Assembly (NCBI GenBank): GCA_023412805.1
Contig: JAEZRM010000029.1
Location: 1 to 11,247, forward strand
Length of the DNA stretch: 11,247 nucleotides
Direction of reading: 5' to 3'
From: Pseudomonadota bacterium
GTDB lineage: Bacteria; Pseudomonadota; Alphaproteobacteria; Rhizobiales; Hyphomicrobiaceae
Every line of letters begins with the position of its first letter. The first letter of the stretch is position 1. The notes under the pieces were generated by a model. It made no database searches. It was given only the letters and a program-made list of their open reading frames with translations, and had not been told where the DNA came from. A program made the translations under genes and the position numbers. Below, one piece after another: positions 5,533-11,247 of the stretch.

Positions 5533-6591
5533 ATGCCCAAGCTTCTTCCGCCGCTGAACTCGCTCCGCGCCTTCGAGGCGACCGCCCGTCACCTGAGTTT
5601 CTCGCGCGCCGCGGAGGAGCTGAACGTCACGCCGGCCGCCCTCAGCCATCAGGTAGCCGGGCTCGAATCCTTCCTCGGCGAGCGGCTCTTCAACCGCAGT
5701 GCGCGCACGATATCCCTGACACCTGCAGGCGAACTGCTCTATCCAGGCCTGAACGCTGCATTTGCCCAGATTCGCCAATCCGTTGAACGCGTTATGGAGA
5801 CAGGCGACGGGCAGATCCTGGTGGTCAGCGCTCCGCCGGGACTGACCGCCAAGTGGCTCGTTCCGCGCCTTCATCGCTTTCTCGCCGCTCATCCCGAGCT
5901 CGACGTACGCGTCTCCGCCAGCCTCACGCTCGCGAGTTTTGCCGGCGACGGCGTCGACGTTGCGATCCGCAATGCGGCAGGACCATTCCCCGGCCTTTGG
6001 TCGCGCAAATTCCTGGAGATCGAGACGCTGCCGGTCGTCAGTCCGCGCCTCGTCGAGCAGTACGGCCCCCTCGAAACGCCGGACGACCTCGCCCGCTTCC
6101 CCATCATCCACGACGACTCGCTTGGCCGCATGTTCGGCCTGCCGACATGGCTGGACTGGCTACGGGCAGCAGGCGCCGAGCATGTGGACTTGAGCCGCGG
6201 CCTGCACTTCTCGAGCGCCGATCACGCTATCGAGGCTGCGCTCGAAGGCGCCGGCGTCCTCCTCGGCGTCCGCTCGCTGGCCATGGATGACGAGCGCCTG
6301 GGCCGACTGATGTTTCCCTTTTCGCTGAGCCTGCCTTCGGAGCGCGCCTTCCATATTGTTTGCCCGGACGGGCACGAGACGCGGCCCAAGATCGCCGCTT
6401 TCTGCGCCTGGATCACGGAGGAGACGGCCAGGCTCGGGCTCGTTTGCGCGGAGGAGGCGCCGCTACCCAAGCCCCGCGCGCCGCGCCGACGCCCCGCCCT
6501 CAGCGCGGCTGAAAATGATCCCAGCCCGAACGTCCAGGCTCGATTGGCACACCCTCAGCGTCGAGGACGAAAACCTCGCGCGCCGACGTGA
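5533..6591 (+). CDS. LysR-family transcriptional regulator, GcvA-like, with an extended C-terminal tail
   Basis: The protein of 352 residues starts with PPLNSLRAFEATARHLSFSR, the usual opening of GcvA-like LysR regulators. The winged helix-turn-helix covers about 8-67 (AAEELNVTPAALSHQVAGLE, then LFNRSARTISLTPAG). The effector-binding domain runs from about 95 to 303, with VVSAPPGLTAKWLVPRL and FAGDGVDVAIRN as typical blocks. Members usually act as tetramers and need a small coinducer, which cannot be predicted here. The family is normally about 300-310 residues, so residues 306-352 are extra: a basic proline-rich tail ending RRGRKPRAPT. Codons 323 onward lie antisense to the end of thiL. The only ATG start is 5533; an in-frame TGA lies at 5509 and there is no Shine-Dalgarno, so translation may be weak or use an unusual leader. 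It is divergent from the 62-codon gene, its most likely target. Confidence 0.9.
   Translation: MPKLLPPLNSLRAFEATARHLSFSRAAEELNVTPAALSHQVAGLESFLGERLFNRSARTISLTPAGELLYPGLNAAFAQIRQSVERVMETGDGQILVVSAPPGLTAKWLVPRLHRFLAAHPELDVRVSASLTLASFAGDGVDVAIRNAAGPFPGLWSRKFLEIETLPVVSPRLVEQYGPLETPDDLARFPIIHDDSLGRMFGLPTWLDWLRAAGAEHVDLSRGLHFSSADHAIEAALEGAGVLLGVRSLAMDDERLGRLMFPFSLSLPSERAFHIVCPDGHETRPKIAAFCAWITEETARLGLVCAEEAPLPKPRAPRRRPALSAAENDPSPNVQARLAHPQRRGRKPRAPT
6480..6509 (-). terminator. Hairpin spanning the thiL stop codon, inside the LysR 3' overlap
   Basis: GCCGCGC (6480-6486) and GCGCGGC (6503-6509) form a 7-bp GC-only stem. On the minus strand the thiL TGA (6502-6500) follows the first arm directly and sits in the 16-base loop. 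There is no U-tract. It lies in sequence coding on the plus strand for LysR. Such short stems are expected fairly often in DNA this rich in GC, so confidence is low. Confidence 0.22.
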
Positions 6592-7510
6592 TCTCACCGA
6601 TCCGCATCACCGGGATACTGGCCTTCTGCGCGGCCATCTCGAATTCGGCGCACGCCGCTGGCGGTACAGCGGTCAGGATTTCGTAATCGTCGCCGGCCGC
6701 CACAGCATCCTTGATCCGGCCTGACTCAGAATTGATCGCACGCCGCATGGCCGGCGACAACGGCAGATTGGCAGCCAACACGCGCGCACCCACACTCGAA
6801 GCGCGGCACATGCGGCCCAGATCCTTCATGAGGCCATCGGAGAGATCCATCGCCGCGCGTGCGTGCGTGCGCAAAGGCTCCGCAAGGGCAATGCGCGGGA
6901 CCGGCCTCAGGTAGCGCCAGATCGCGTCAGCGGCCTCATCCCCAGTGAGCCCGAGCCGCGCTGCAAGTCCCGCATCCAATTTCAGCGCGAGCCCGAGCGC
7001 GGAATCGCCGAGCATTCCGGACACGTAGAGCGCATCGCCGGCCTGCGCCGCCGCCCGTCGTACCATCTTGCCGGCAGGCACTTCACCGATGACCGTCATC
7101 GCGATGGAAAAATGCCCCGGCGTGCGATCCGTATCGCCGCCCGCGAGATGCATGCCGAAAGCCCGCTGCGCGGCGCCTAGCCCCTCGGCAAAACGCGCCA
7201 TCCAATCGCGCTCCGGGGCATCCGGCAGGGAAAGCGCCATGAGATAGACGCGCGGCGTCGCGCCTTTCGCTGCGAGATCGGACACGTTCACCGCAAGCGC
7301 CTTCCAGGCGATGTCGGCCGGGTCGTCATCGGCAAAGAAATGAACACCGGCAACGACAGGATCGGTCTTCAGGACCAATTCGCACCCCACGTTCGGCGCC
7401 AGCACCGCACAGTCGTCCTTGAGACCGAGCGCGCCCGCAAAACCCGCCGCCAGGGGCGCCAGGAATGTGCCAACGAGTTCGTCCTCGCCTTCGATGCGCG
7501 TCGCCGACAC
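6500..7510 (-). CDS. thiL: Thiamine-monophosphate kinase
   Basis: ThiL phosphorylates thiamine monophosphate with ATP to give thiamine diphosphate, the active cofactor, in the cytoplasm. From the chosen start the protein has 336 residues, the normal length. Visible motifs in order are KDDCAV (31-36, usually GDDAAV), KTDPVVAGVHFF (48-59), AWKALAVNVSDLAAKGATP (68-86), GGDTDR (124-129), GDALYVSGMLGDSALGL (158-174), AMDLSDGLMKDL (220-231), AGDDYE (272-277) and the terminal GWDHF. Asp32, Asp33, Asp50, Asp126 and Asp222 fit the metal and nucleotide sites. A GTG at 7528 would add six residues, but GGAGG lies 7 bases before the GTG at 7510, so the latter is chosen. The usual neighbours nusB and ribH are absent. 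The gene is divergent from fadH, and its 3' end overlaps the LysR gene by 92 bp tail to tail. Confidence 0.95.
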   Translation of the reverse strand: MSATRIEGEDELVGTFLAPLAAGFAGALGLKDDCAVLAPNVGCELVLKTDPVVAGVHFFADDDPADIAWKALAVNVSDLAAKGATPRVYLMALSLPDAPERDWMARFAEGLGAAQRAFGMHLAGGDTDRTPGHFSIAMTVIGEVPAGKMVRRAAAQAGDALYVSGMLGDSALGLALKLDAGLAARLGLTGDEAADAIWRYLRPVPRIALAEPLRTHARAAMDLSDGLMKDLGRMCRASSVGARVLAANLPLSPAMRRAINSESGRIKDAVAAGDDYEILTAVPPAACAEFEMAAQKASIPVMRIGEITSAREVFVLDAEGVPIEPGRSGWDHFQPR

Positions 7511-7651
7511 CGGCTTTCCTCCATCCACACTTTGCTCAATCGTACCATGGATTTAGTCACACGCCGCACGATCACCATAGGCAGGCGTGCATCGGGTGTG
7601 GCACATCTCGGGGATAATCATCAATAAACGTCATCCTGGAAACCGCCCCAC

Positions 7652-9673
7652 ATGACCGCCTTCCCACACCTGACGGCCCCGCTCGACCTCGGCTACATCA
7701 AGCTGCCGAACCGCGCCATCATGGGCTCGATGCACACCGGCCTCGAATACATGGACCGGCACATCGAGCGCACCGCGCGTTTCTATGCCGAGCGCGCACG
7801 GGGCGAAGCCGCGCTGATCGTGACAGGTGGTTATTCGCCGAATGCGGATGGCCTGTTCGGCCCGAACGGTCCGGAAGTGAGCCGCCCGGAGCACATACCC
7901 GAGCATCGGCAGATCACTTCCGCCGTGCACGCCGAAGGCGGGCGCATTGCACTGCAGATCCTGCACGCCGGCCGCTATGCCAAGCACAAAGGCCTCGTCG
8001 GGCCCTCGACGCTCGCCTCGCCGATCAATCCACTGCAACCGCGGCGCATGACGGCCGAAGACATCGAACGCACGATCGAGGACTTCGCCATCTCGACGGC
8101 GCTCGCGCGTGAGGCCGGCTATGACGGCGTCGAGATCATGGCCTCGGAAGGCTATCTCATCAACGAGTTCACGGCGAAGCGCACGAACGACCGCGACGAT
8201 GACTGGGGCGGCAACCTCGAGAACCGTCTACGGCTTCCCGTCGAGATCATGAAAGGCGTGCGCCAGCGCGTCGGCAACGACTTCCTCATCATCTACCGCA
8301 TTTCATCGATCGATCTCGTTGAAGGCGGCCTGATCGGCGATGAAATCGTCGCGCAGGCCAAGGCCGTCGAAGAGGCGGGTGCATCCATCCTCAATCAGGG
8401 CATCGGCTGGCACGAGGCGCGCATTCCGACCATCGCACAGAAAGTGCCACGTGCGGCGTGGACGTTCGCGGCGAAACGCCTGAAGGATGCCGTATCGATC
8501 CCGGTCGTCGCATCGAACCGCATCAACACGCCTGCCGTTGCGGAGGAAGTGCTCGCCTCCGGAACAGCCGATCTCGTCTCCATGGCGCGGCCATGGCTTG
8601 CCGATCCGCATTTCATGACCAAGGCGCGCGCGGGCAAAGCTGATGAAATCAACGTCTGCATCGCCTGCAATCAGGCGTGCCTCGACTACATCTTCTCAAG
8701 TCGCGCCGCGAGCTGCCTCGTCAATCCCGTCACCGGCCGCGAGCTCGATTTCGACGCCATGCCGAAGCCTGCCAAGAAGAAGCGCGTCGCGGTGATCGGC
8801 GCGGGGCCTGCAGGTCTCGCCTGCGCGACGACGGCCGCGGAGCGCGGTCATGACGTGACGCTCTACGAGGCGGCGAACTGTATTGGCGGGCAACTCAACA
8901 TTGCCCGCAACATCCCAGGCAAGGAAGAGTTCGACGAAACCATCCGCTATTTCGGCAGGATGATCGAAACGCGCGGCGTGGCGTTGAAGGCCGGCAAGGC
9001 GCCGGAGGCGCGCGATATCGCCGGACAGTACGACGAGGTGGTCGTCGCGACGGGCGTGCGTCCGCGCACGCCGGACATTCCCGGCATCGAGGATCCGCGC
9101 TGCGTTTCCTACATCGACATTCTCATGGGGCGCGTGCAGGCCGGTCGGCGCGTCGCGATTATCGGCGCGGGCGGTATCGGCTTCGATGTTGCGGAGTTCC
9201 TGTCGGGCCCGTCGCAGAAGGAAGCAGCCGACATCTCGCACTTCCTGCACGAGTGGGGCGTCGATACGGGCATCCGCGTGCCGGGCGCGCTCGAGACACC
9301 GGCCGAACCGGAGATCAAACGTCAGATCGTCATGCTGCAGCGGAAGCCCGGACGCATGGGGCGCGGGCTCGGTCTCTCGACGGGCTGGGTGCTGCGCATC
9401 GCCCTCGCCAAGCGCAAGGTCGCGCAATTGACGGGCGTCACCTATCAAAAGATCGACGCGGATGGCCTGCATATTCTCGTCGGCGAGGAGGCGCGCGTAC
9501 TGCCGGTCGATACAATCGTCATGTGCGCCGGGCAGGAGAGTGAGCGCACGCTCGCCGATAGCCTCATTGCGGCCGGCACAACACCACACATCATCGGCGG
9601 CGCAGATGTCGCCGCCGAGCTCGATGCCATGCGCGCGATCGATCAGGGCGTGCGGCTCGCCTACGCGTTCTAA
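7652..9673 (+). CDS. fadH: NADPH-dependent 2,4-dienoyl-CoA reductase
   Basis: The 673-residue protein matches the length and layout of E. coli FadH (672) and shares many recalled blocks, such as LILMGSMHTG-like and GIGWHEARIPTIA. The enzyme reduces 2,4-dienoyl-CoA esters arising in beta-oxidation of unsaturated fatty acids. An N-terminal FMN-binding TIM barrel (about 1-330) carries the probable acid Tyr168 (SEGYLINEF) and His254 (GWHEARIP). A [4Fe-4S] cluster site follows, with Cys336, Cys339, Cys343 and Cys355. The FAD/NADP domains contain GAGPAGLA (383-390) and GAGGIG (505-510). The IPGKEEF and GLSTGW stretches and the C-terminal AELDAMRAIDQG also agree. The ATG at 7652 gives the family N-terminus; the Shine-Dalgarno is poor. 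The SDR gene follows after 19 bp. A related old-yellow-enzyme activity is possible but less likely given the FadH-specific motifs. Confidence 0.94.
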   Translation: MTAFPHLTAPLDLGYIKLPNRAIMGSMHTGLEYMDRHIERTARFYAERARGEAALIVTGGYSPNADGLFGPNGPEVSRPEHIPEHRQITSAVHAEGGRIALQILHAGRYAKHKGLVGPSTLASPINPLQPRRMTAEDIERTIEDFAISTALAREAGYDGVEIMASEGYLINEFTAKRTNDRDDDWGGNLENRLRLPVEIMKGVRQRVGNDFLIIYRISSIDLVEGGLIGDEIVAQAKAVEEAGASILNQGIGWHEARIPTIAQKVPRAAWTFAAKRLKDAVSIPVVASNRINTPAVAEEVLASGTADLVSMARPWLADPHFMTKARAGKADEINVCIACNQACLDYIFSSRAASCLVNPVTGRELDFDAMPKPAKKKRVAVIGAGPAGLACATTAAERGHDVTLYEAANCIGGQLNIARNIPGKEEFDETIRYFGRMIETRGVALKAGKAPEARDIAGQYDEVVVATGVRPRTPDIPGIEDPRCVSYIDILMGRVQAGRRVAIIGAGGIGFDVAEFLSGPSQKEAADISHFLHEWGVDTGIRVPGALETPAEPEIKRQIVMLQRKPGRMGRGLGLSTGWVLRIALAKRKVAQLTGVTYQKIDADGLHILVGEEARVLPVDTIVMCAGQESERTLADSLIAAGTTPHIIGGADVAAELDAMRAIDQGVRLAYAF

Positions 9674-9692
9674 GCAAAAAGGGGAGGGACGA

Positions 9693-10454
9693 ATGATCCG
9701 CTATGATTTGACCGGTAAGACGGCGCTCGTGACAGGCGGTGCCTCCGGCATCGGCCTCGCCGCTGTCCAGCAGTTGGCGAGCGCCGGCGCGGCCGTCGCC
9801 GTGAACCACCTTGCCGATGATCCGCGCGGCGCGGAGGTCGTCGCGCAGCTCTCTGGGCAAGGCATGAAGGTCATTGCCGCGCCAGGCAATGTCGGCGACG
9901 CGATCGACGCCGTGCGCATGGTCGAGAAAGCCGTGCAGGATTTGGGGCGCCTCGACCTCCTCGTCGCCAATGCCGGCACGCCCGGCACGCGGCGCAAGAT
10001 CAATCCGGAAGAGCTCGATCTCATTACCGAGGAACTCTGGCAAACTGTCGTGCAGGTCAATCTGATCGGCGTATTCCGCTGCGCCAAGGCTGCCGCTCCA
10101 GCGCTGAAAGCGGCGCGCGGCGCCATTGTGAACACGGCGTCGATTGCGGGGCTCGCCTTTCCCGGCAGCAGCCTCGCCTACGGCGCCACCAAGGCGGGTG
10201 TGATCAATCTAACGCAGAACCTCGCGCGCGCGCTCGCACCGGAAGTGCGCGTGAATGCCGTAGCGCCGGGTTCGGTAGACAGCACGTGGATGGTTGAATG
10301 GACCAATGCGCAGGTTGCCGCCATGAGCGACGGCGCCTTGCTCAAGCGCCGCTGCACGACCGACGATATTGCGGAAGTCATCGTTTTCCTCGGCTTCGGC
10401 GCGTCAATGGTGACGGGCCAGACCATCACCGTAGACGGTGGCCTGACGCTGTAG
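9693..10454 (+). CDS. Short-chain dehydrogenase/reductase (SDR), classical type
   Basis: The 253-residue oxidoreductase has the complete classical SDR signature. The coenzyme motif TGGASGIG is at 14-21, and NAG is at 93-95 in the LLVANAG strand. The catalytic residues are Asn123, Ser150, Tyr163 and Lys167 (YGATK), with the PG motif at 192-193 and the C-terminal TGQTITVDGG. It presumably interconverts an alcohol and a ketone with NAD(P); FabG-like or hydroxyacyl-CoA dehydrogenase activity is possible, but the substrate cannot be read. Residues after the second strand (VAVNHLADD) lack the usual NAD-type aspartate at the tip, leaving cofactor choice open. The ATG at 9693 has a strong GGGGAGGGA site just upstream, and any longer frame overlaps fadH. 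The 19-bp gap to fadH implies one transcript and related chemistry. Its stop is 4 bp from that of the convergent DinB-like gene. Confidence 0.92.
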   Translation: MIRYDLTGKTALVTGGASGIGLAAVQQLASAGAAVAVNHLADDPRGAEVVAQLSGQGMKVIAAPGNVGDAIDAVRMVEKAVQDLGRLDLLVANAGTPGTRRKINPEELDLITEELWQTVVQVNLIGVFRCAKAAAPALKAARGAIVNTASIAGLAFPGSSLAYGATKAGVINLTQNLARALAPEVRVNAVAPGSVDSTWMVEWTNAQVAAMSDGALLKRRCTTDDIAEVIVFLGFGASMVTGQTITVDGGLTL

Positions 10455-10458
10455 GCGC

Positions 10459-11016
10459 TCAACCCATCAGCTCGGCCTCGGTCCAGCCGAGCTCTTCCAT
10501 CTCGGGGACACGCGCGTTCGTGTCTGCGGGACCGTCGAGGATGAACTCGTCGAGCTGCGGCGGCTTGACGGATGTTCCGGACAGCATGGCATGCACCTGG
10601 CCGCGATGATGCACCTGATGCAGGAACAGATGCGCGAGCAGGTCGTCGGTGCGCGTCACCTGGATGCGGTTCGTTCGGTGCACGCTGCTGAGGCCTACGA
10701 GCTTCTCGGGCGTGAGTGCTTGGCAGAACGCCAGCAGGCGCTCATCGACAGCCGTCTGCGCGTCGGCGAGCGGTCCAATGGCATCGAATGGCTCGCGCAC
10801 ATCCCACGCCTTGGGCCCGAGCGTGCCGCCCTCCAGCGCATCCACGTAGAACCAATCGATCGTGAGGTTATGATTGAGCGTCGCCTTGATGGAGGGAAAG
10901 AAACTCGTGCCTTTCGCCTCGAACTCACCCGACTGAAGCTTCTTGCAGGCATTCATCAGGCGCAGATTGGCAAGGCGATTGGCCTGCGCGAGCTTGCGGA
11001 AATGGCGGACGCTCAT
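10459..11016 (-). CDS. DinB/YfiT-like putative metalloenzyme
   Basis: The 185-residue protein looks like a DinB-superfamily four-helix bundle. The presumed metal ligands are His48 (TLNHN), His133 and His137 in the diagnostic HQVHHRGQ segment (133-140). The N-terminal helix with Asn/Arg pattern (LAQANRLANLRLMNACKKL) is also typical. Members include thiol-dependent S-transferases (bacillithiol, mycothiol or glutathione linked) and many proteins of unknown role; the name comes from a DNA-damage-induced Bacillus gene and does not imply the DinB polymerase. The substrate is unknown here. The start is the ATG at 11016, with GGGAGG 8 bases upstream on the minus strand; the open frame continues 29 codons further, but without support. 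The gene converges on the SDR gene, 4 bp between stops, and appears to stand alone. Confidence 0.85.
   Translation of the reverse strand: MSVRHFRKLAQANRLANLRLMNACKKLQSGEFEAKGTSFFPSIKATLNHNLTIDWFYVDALEGGTLGPKAWDVREPFDAIGPLADAQTAVDERLLAFCQALTPEKLVGLSSVHRTNRIQVTRTDDLLAHLFLHQVHHRGQVHAMLSGTSVKPPQLDEFILDGPADTNARVPEMEELGWTEAELMG
10469..10493 (+). terminator. Hairpin after the SDR stop codon, inside the DinB-like gene
   Basis: AGCTCGGC (10469-10476) and GCCGAGCT (10486-10493) form a perfect 8-bp stem with a 9-base loop, starting 14 bases after the SDR TAG. It could end the fadH-SDR transcript. It is coding sequence for the last residues of the DinB-like protein on the other strand, and no U-tract follows, so the call is tentative. 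Confidence 0.35.
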
Positions 11017-11050
11017 GGGATCACCCTCCCGTTTTTTCAGCCTCCATACT

Positions 11051-11070
11051 ACAGCACGGCTTCGGGCTGT
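11051..11070 (-). promoter_or_regulatory. Small dyad upstream of the DinB-like gene
   Basis: ACAGC (11051-11055) and GCTGT (11066-11070) flank a 10-base centre, 35 bp before the DinB-like ATG. On the minus strand TAGTAT lies just downstream as a possible -10 box, with no good -35. It might be an operator over the promoter, but support is slight. Confidence 0.2.
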
Positions 11071-11138
11071 GTTAGGCGAGAGACGATGAACACGATTGCG
11101 CACATCGCTGGAACATCTGCAGCACCGCGAGCATTCTC

Positions 11139-11247
11139 GTCCCCCTCTCCCCGTTCTTACGGGGAGAGGGTCGGGGTGAGGGGCTGCCGCGAGTGCTGCG
11201 GCCTGCCGCCCCCCCTCACCCTAGCCCACTCCCCCCCCCCGCGGGGG
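11139..11247. repeat. GC-rich double-hairpin intergenic repeat, cut by the window edge
   Basis: CCCTCTCCCCGT (11143-11154) and ACGGGGAGAGGG (11159-11170) form a perfect 12-bp stem with a TCTT loop. GGGTGAGGGG (11174-11183) pairs with CCCCTCACCC (11212-11221) over 10 bp around a GC-rich 28-base centre. The CCCTCACCCTA and CTCTCCCCG words are typical of dispersed intergenic repeats in many proteobacteria. The window then ends in ten C residues and the palindrome CCCCCGCGGGGG (11236-11247). Only one copy is in the window, so repeat status rests on resemblance. The 11017-11138 stretch before it holds only the DinB-like gene's leader. Confidence 0.6.

Noticed and set aside
7511..7528. Upstream GTG start for thiL at 7528
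   Set aside because: The added codons contain the GGAGG ribosome site itself, correctly spaced for the GTG at 7510.
7613..7618. GATAAT as a -10 box for fadH
   Set aside because: There is no acceptable -35 hexamer at 16-18 bp upstream, so I do not list it as a promoter.
8696..9589. Long minus-strand open frame opposite fadH
   Set aside because: It is rich in Arg, Ala and His, has no motif, and lies fully within a gene whose domains and catalytic residues are intact.
1..11247. A defence, toxin-antitoxin, CRISPR, secretion or biosynthetic system
   Set aside because: None of the genes forms such a set. The two small genes are not paired with each other or with a nuclease, kinase or toxin-like partner.

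Overview
The window is GC-rich, densely coded chromosomal DNA that looks alphaproteobacterial, most likely Hyphomicrobiales/Rhizobiales-like. The best evidence is the short prolyl-tRNA synthetase without the bacterial editing insertion, a GyaR-type D-2-hydroxyacid dehydrogenase, and a GcvA-like LysR regulator. This lineage call is inferred from family knowledge, not from a search. I see no tRNA, rRNA, CRISPR array, transposase, phage gene or recognisable defence cassette. The gene content is mainly housekeeping and metabolic, and I found no convincing undescribed multi-gene system. The points of interest are small genes, regulatory DNA, 3'-end hairpins and one antisense gene overlap.

Left part (1-2875): the 5' part of a LysE/RhtB-family exporter gene runs off the left edge on the minus strand, 1 bp after a glyoxylate/hydroxypyruvate reductase-type dehydrogenase gene (240-1238, minus). 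A 290-bp gap then separates it from the divergent proS (1529-2875, plus). This gap holds a GC hairpin and a dense cluster of CGCAA/TTGCG elements that could be an operator region.

Middle part (2905-5423): xerD follows proS after 29 bp. It converges on a small two-helix membrane-protein gene (3886-4191, minus), with a perfect 19-bp hairpin between them that spans the xerD stop codon. surE (4387-5163, plus) then converges on a 62-codon gene (5235-5423, minus) that has a strong ribosome binding site.

Regulatory junction (5424-5532): an AT-rich divergent region with several dyads separates the 62-codon gene from a GcvA-like LysR regulator (5533-6591, plus). The LysR gene runs 92 bp into the 3' end of the convergent thiL (6500-7510, minus), giving the regulator an unusual basic, proline-rich tail.

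Right part (7652-11247): fadH (2,4-dienoyl-CoA reductase) and an SDR oxidoreductase form a tight two-gene unit, presumably for redox steps on unsaturated acyl-CoAs or related substrates. It converges on a DinB/YfiT-like metalloprotein gene (10459-11016, minus). The last 110 bp or so are a GC-rich double-hairpin element resembling the dispersed repeats common in proteobacterial intergenic DNA. The window ends in a C homopolymer and palindrome that may mark an assembly end.
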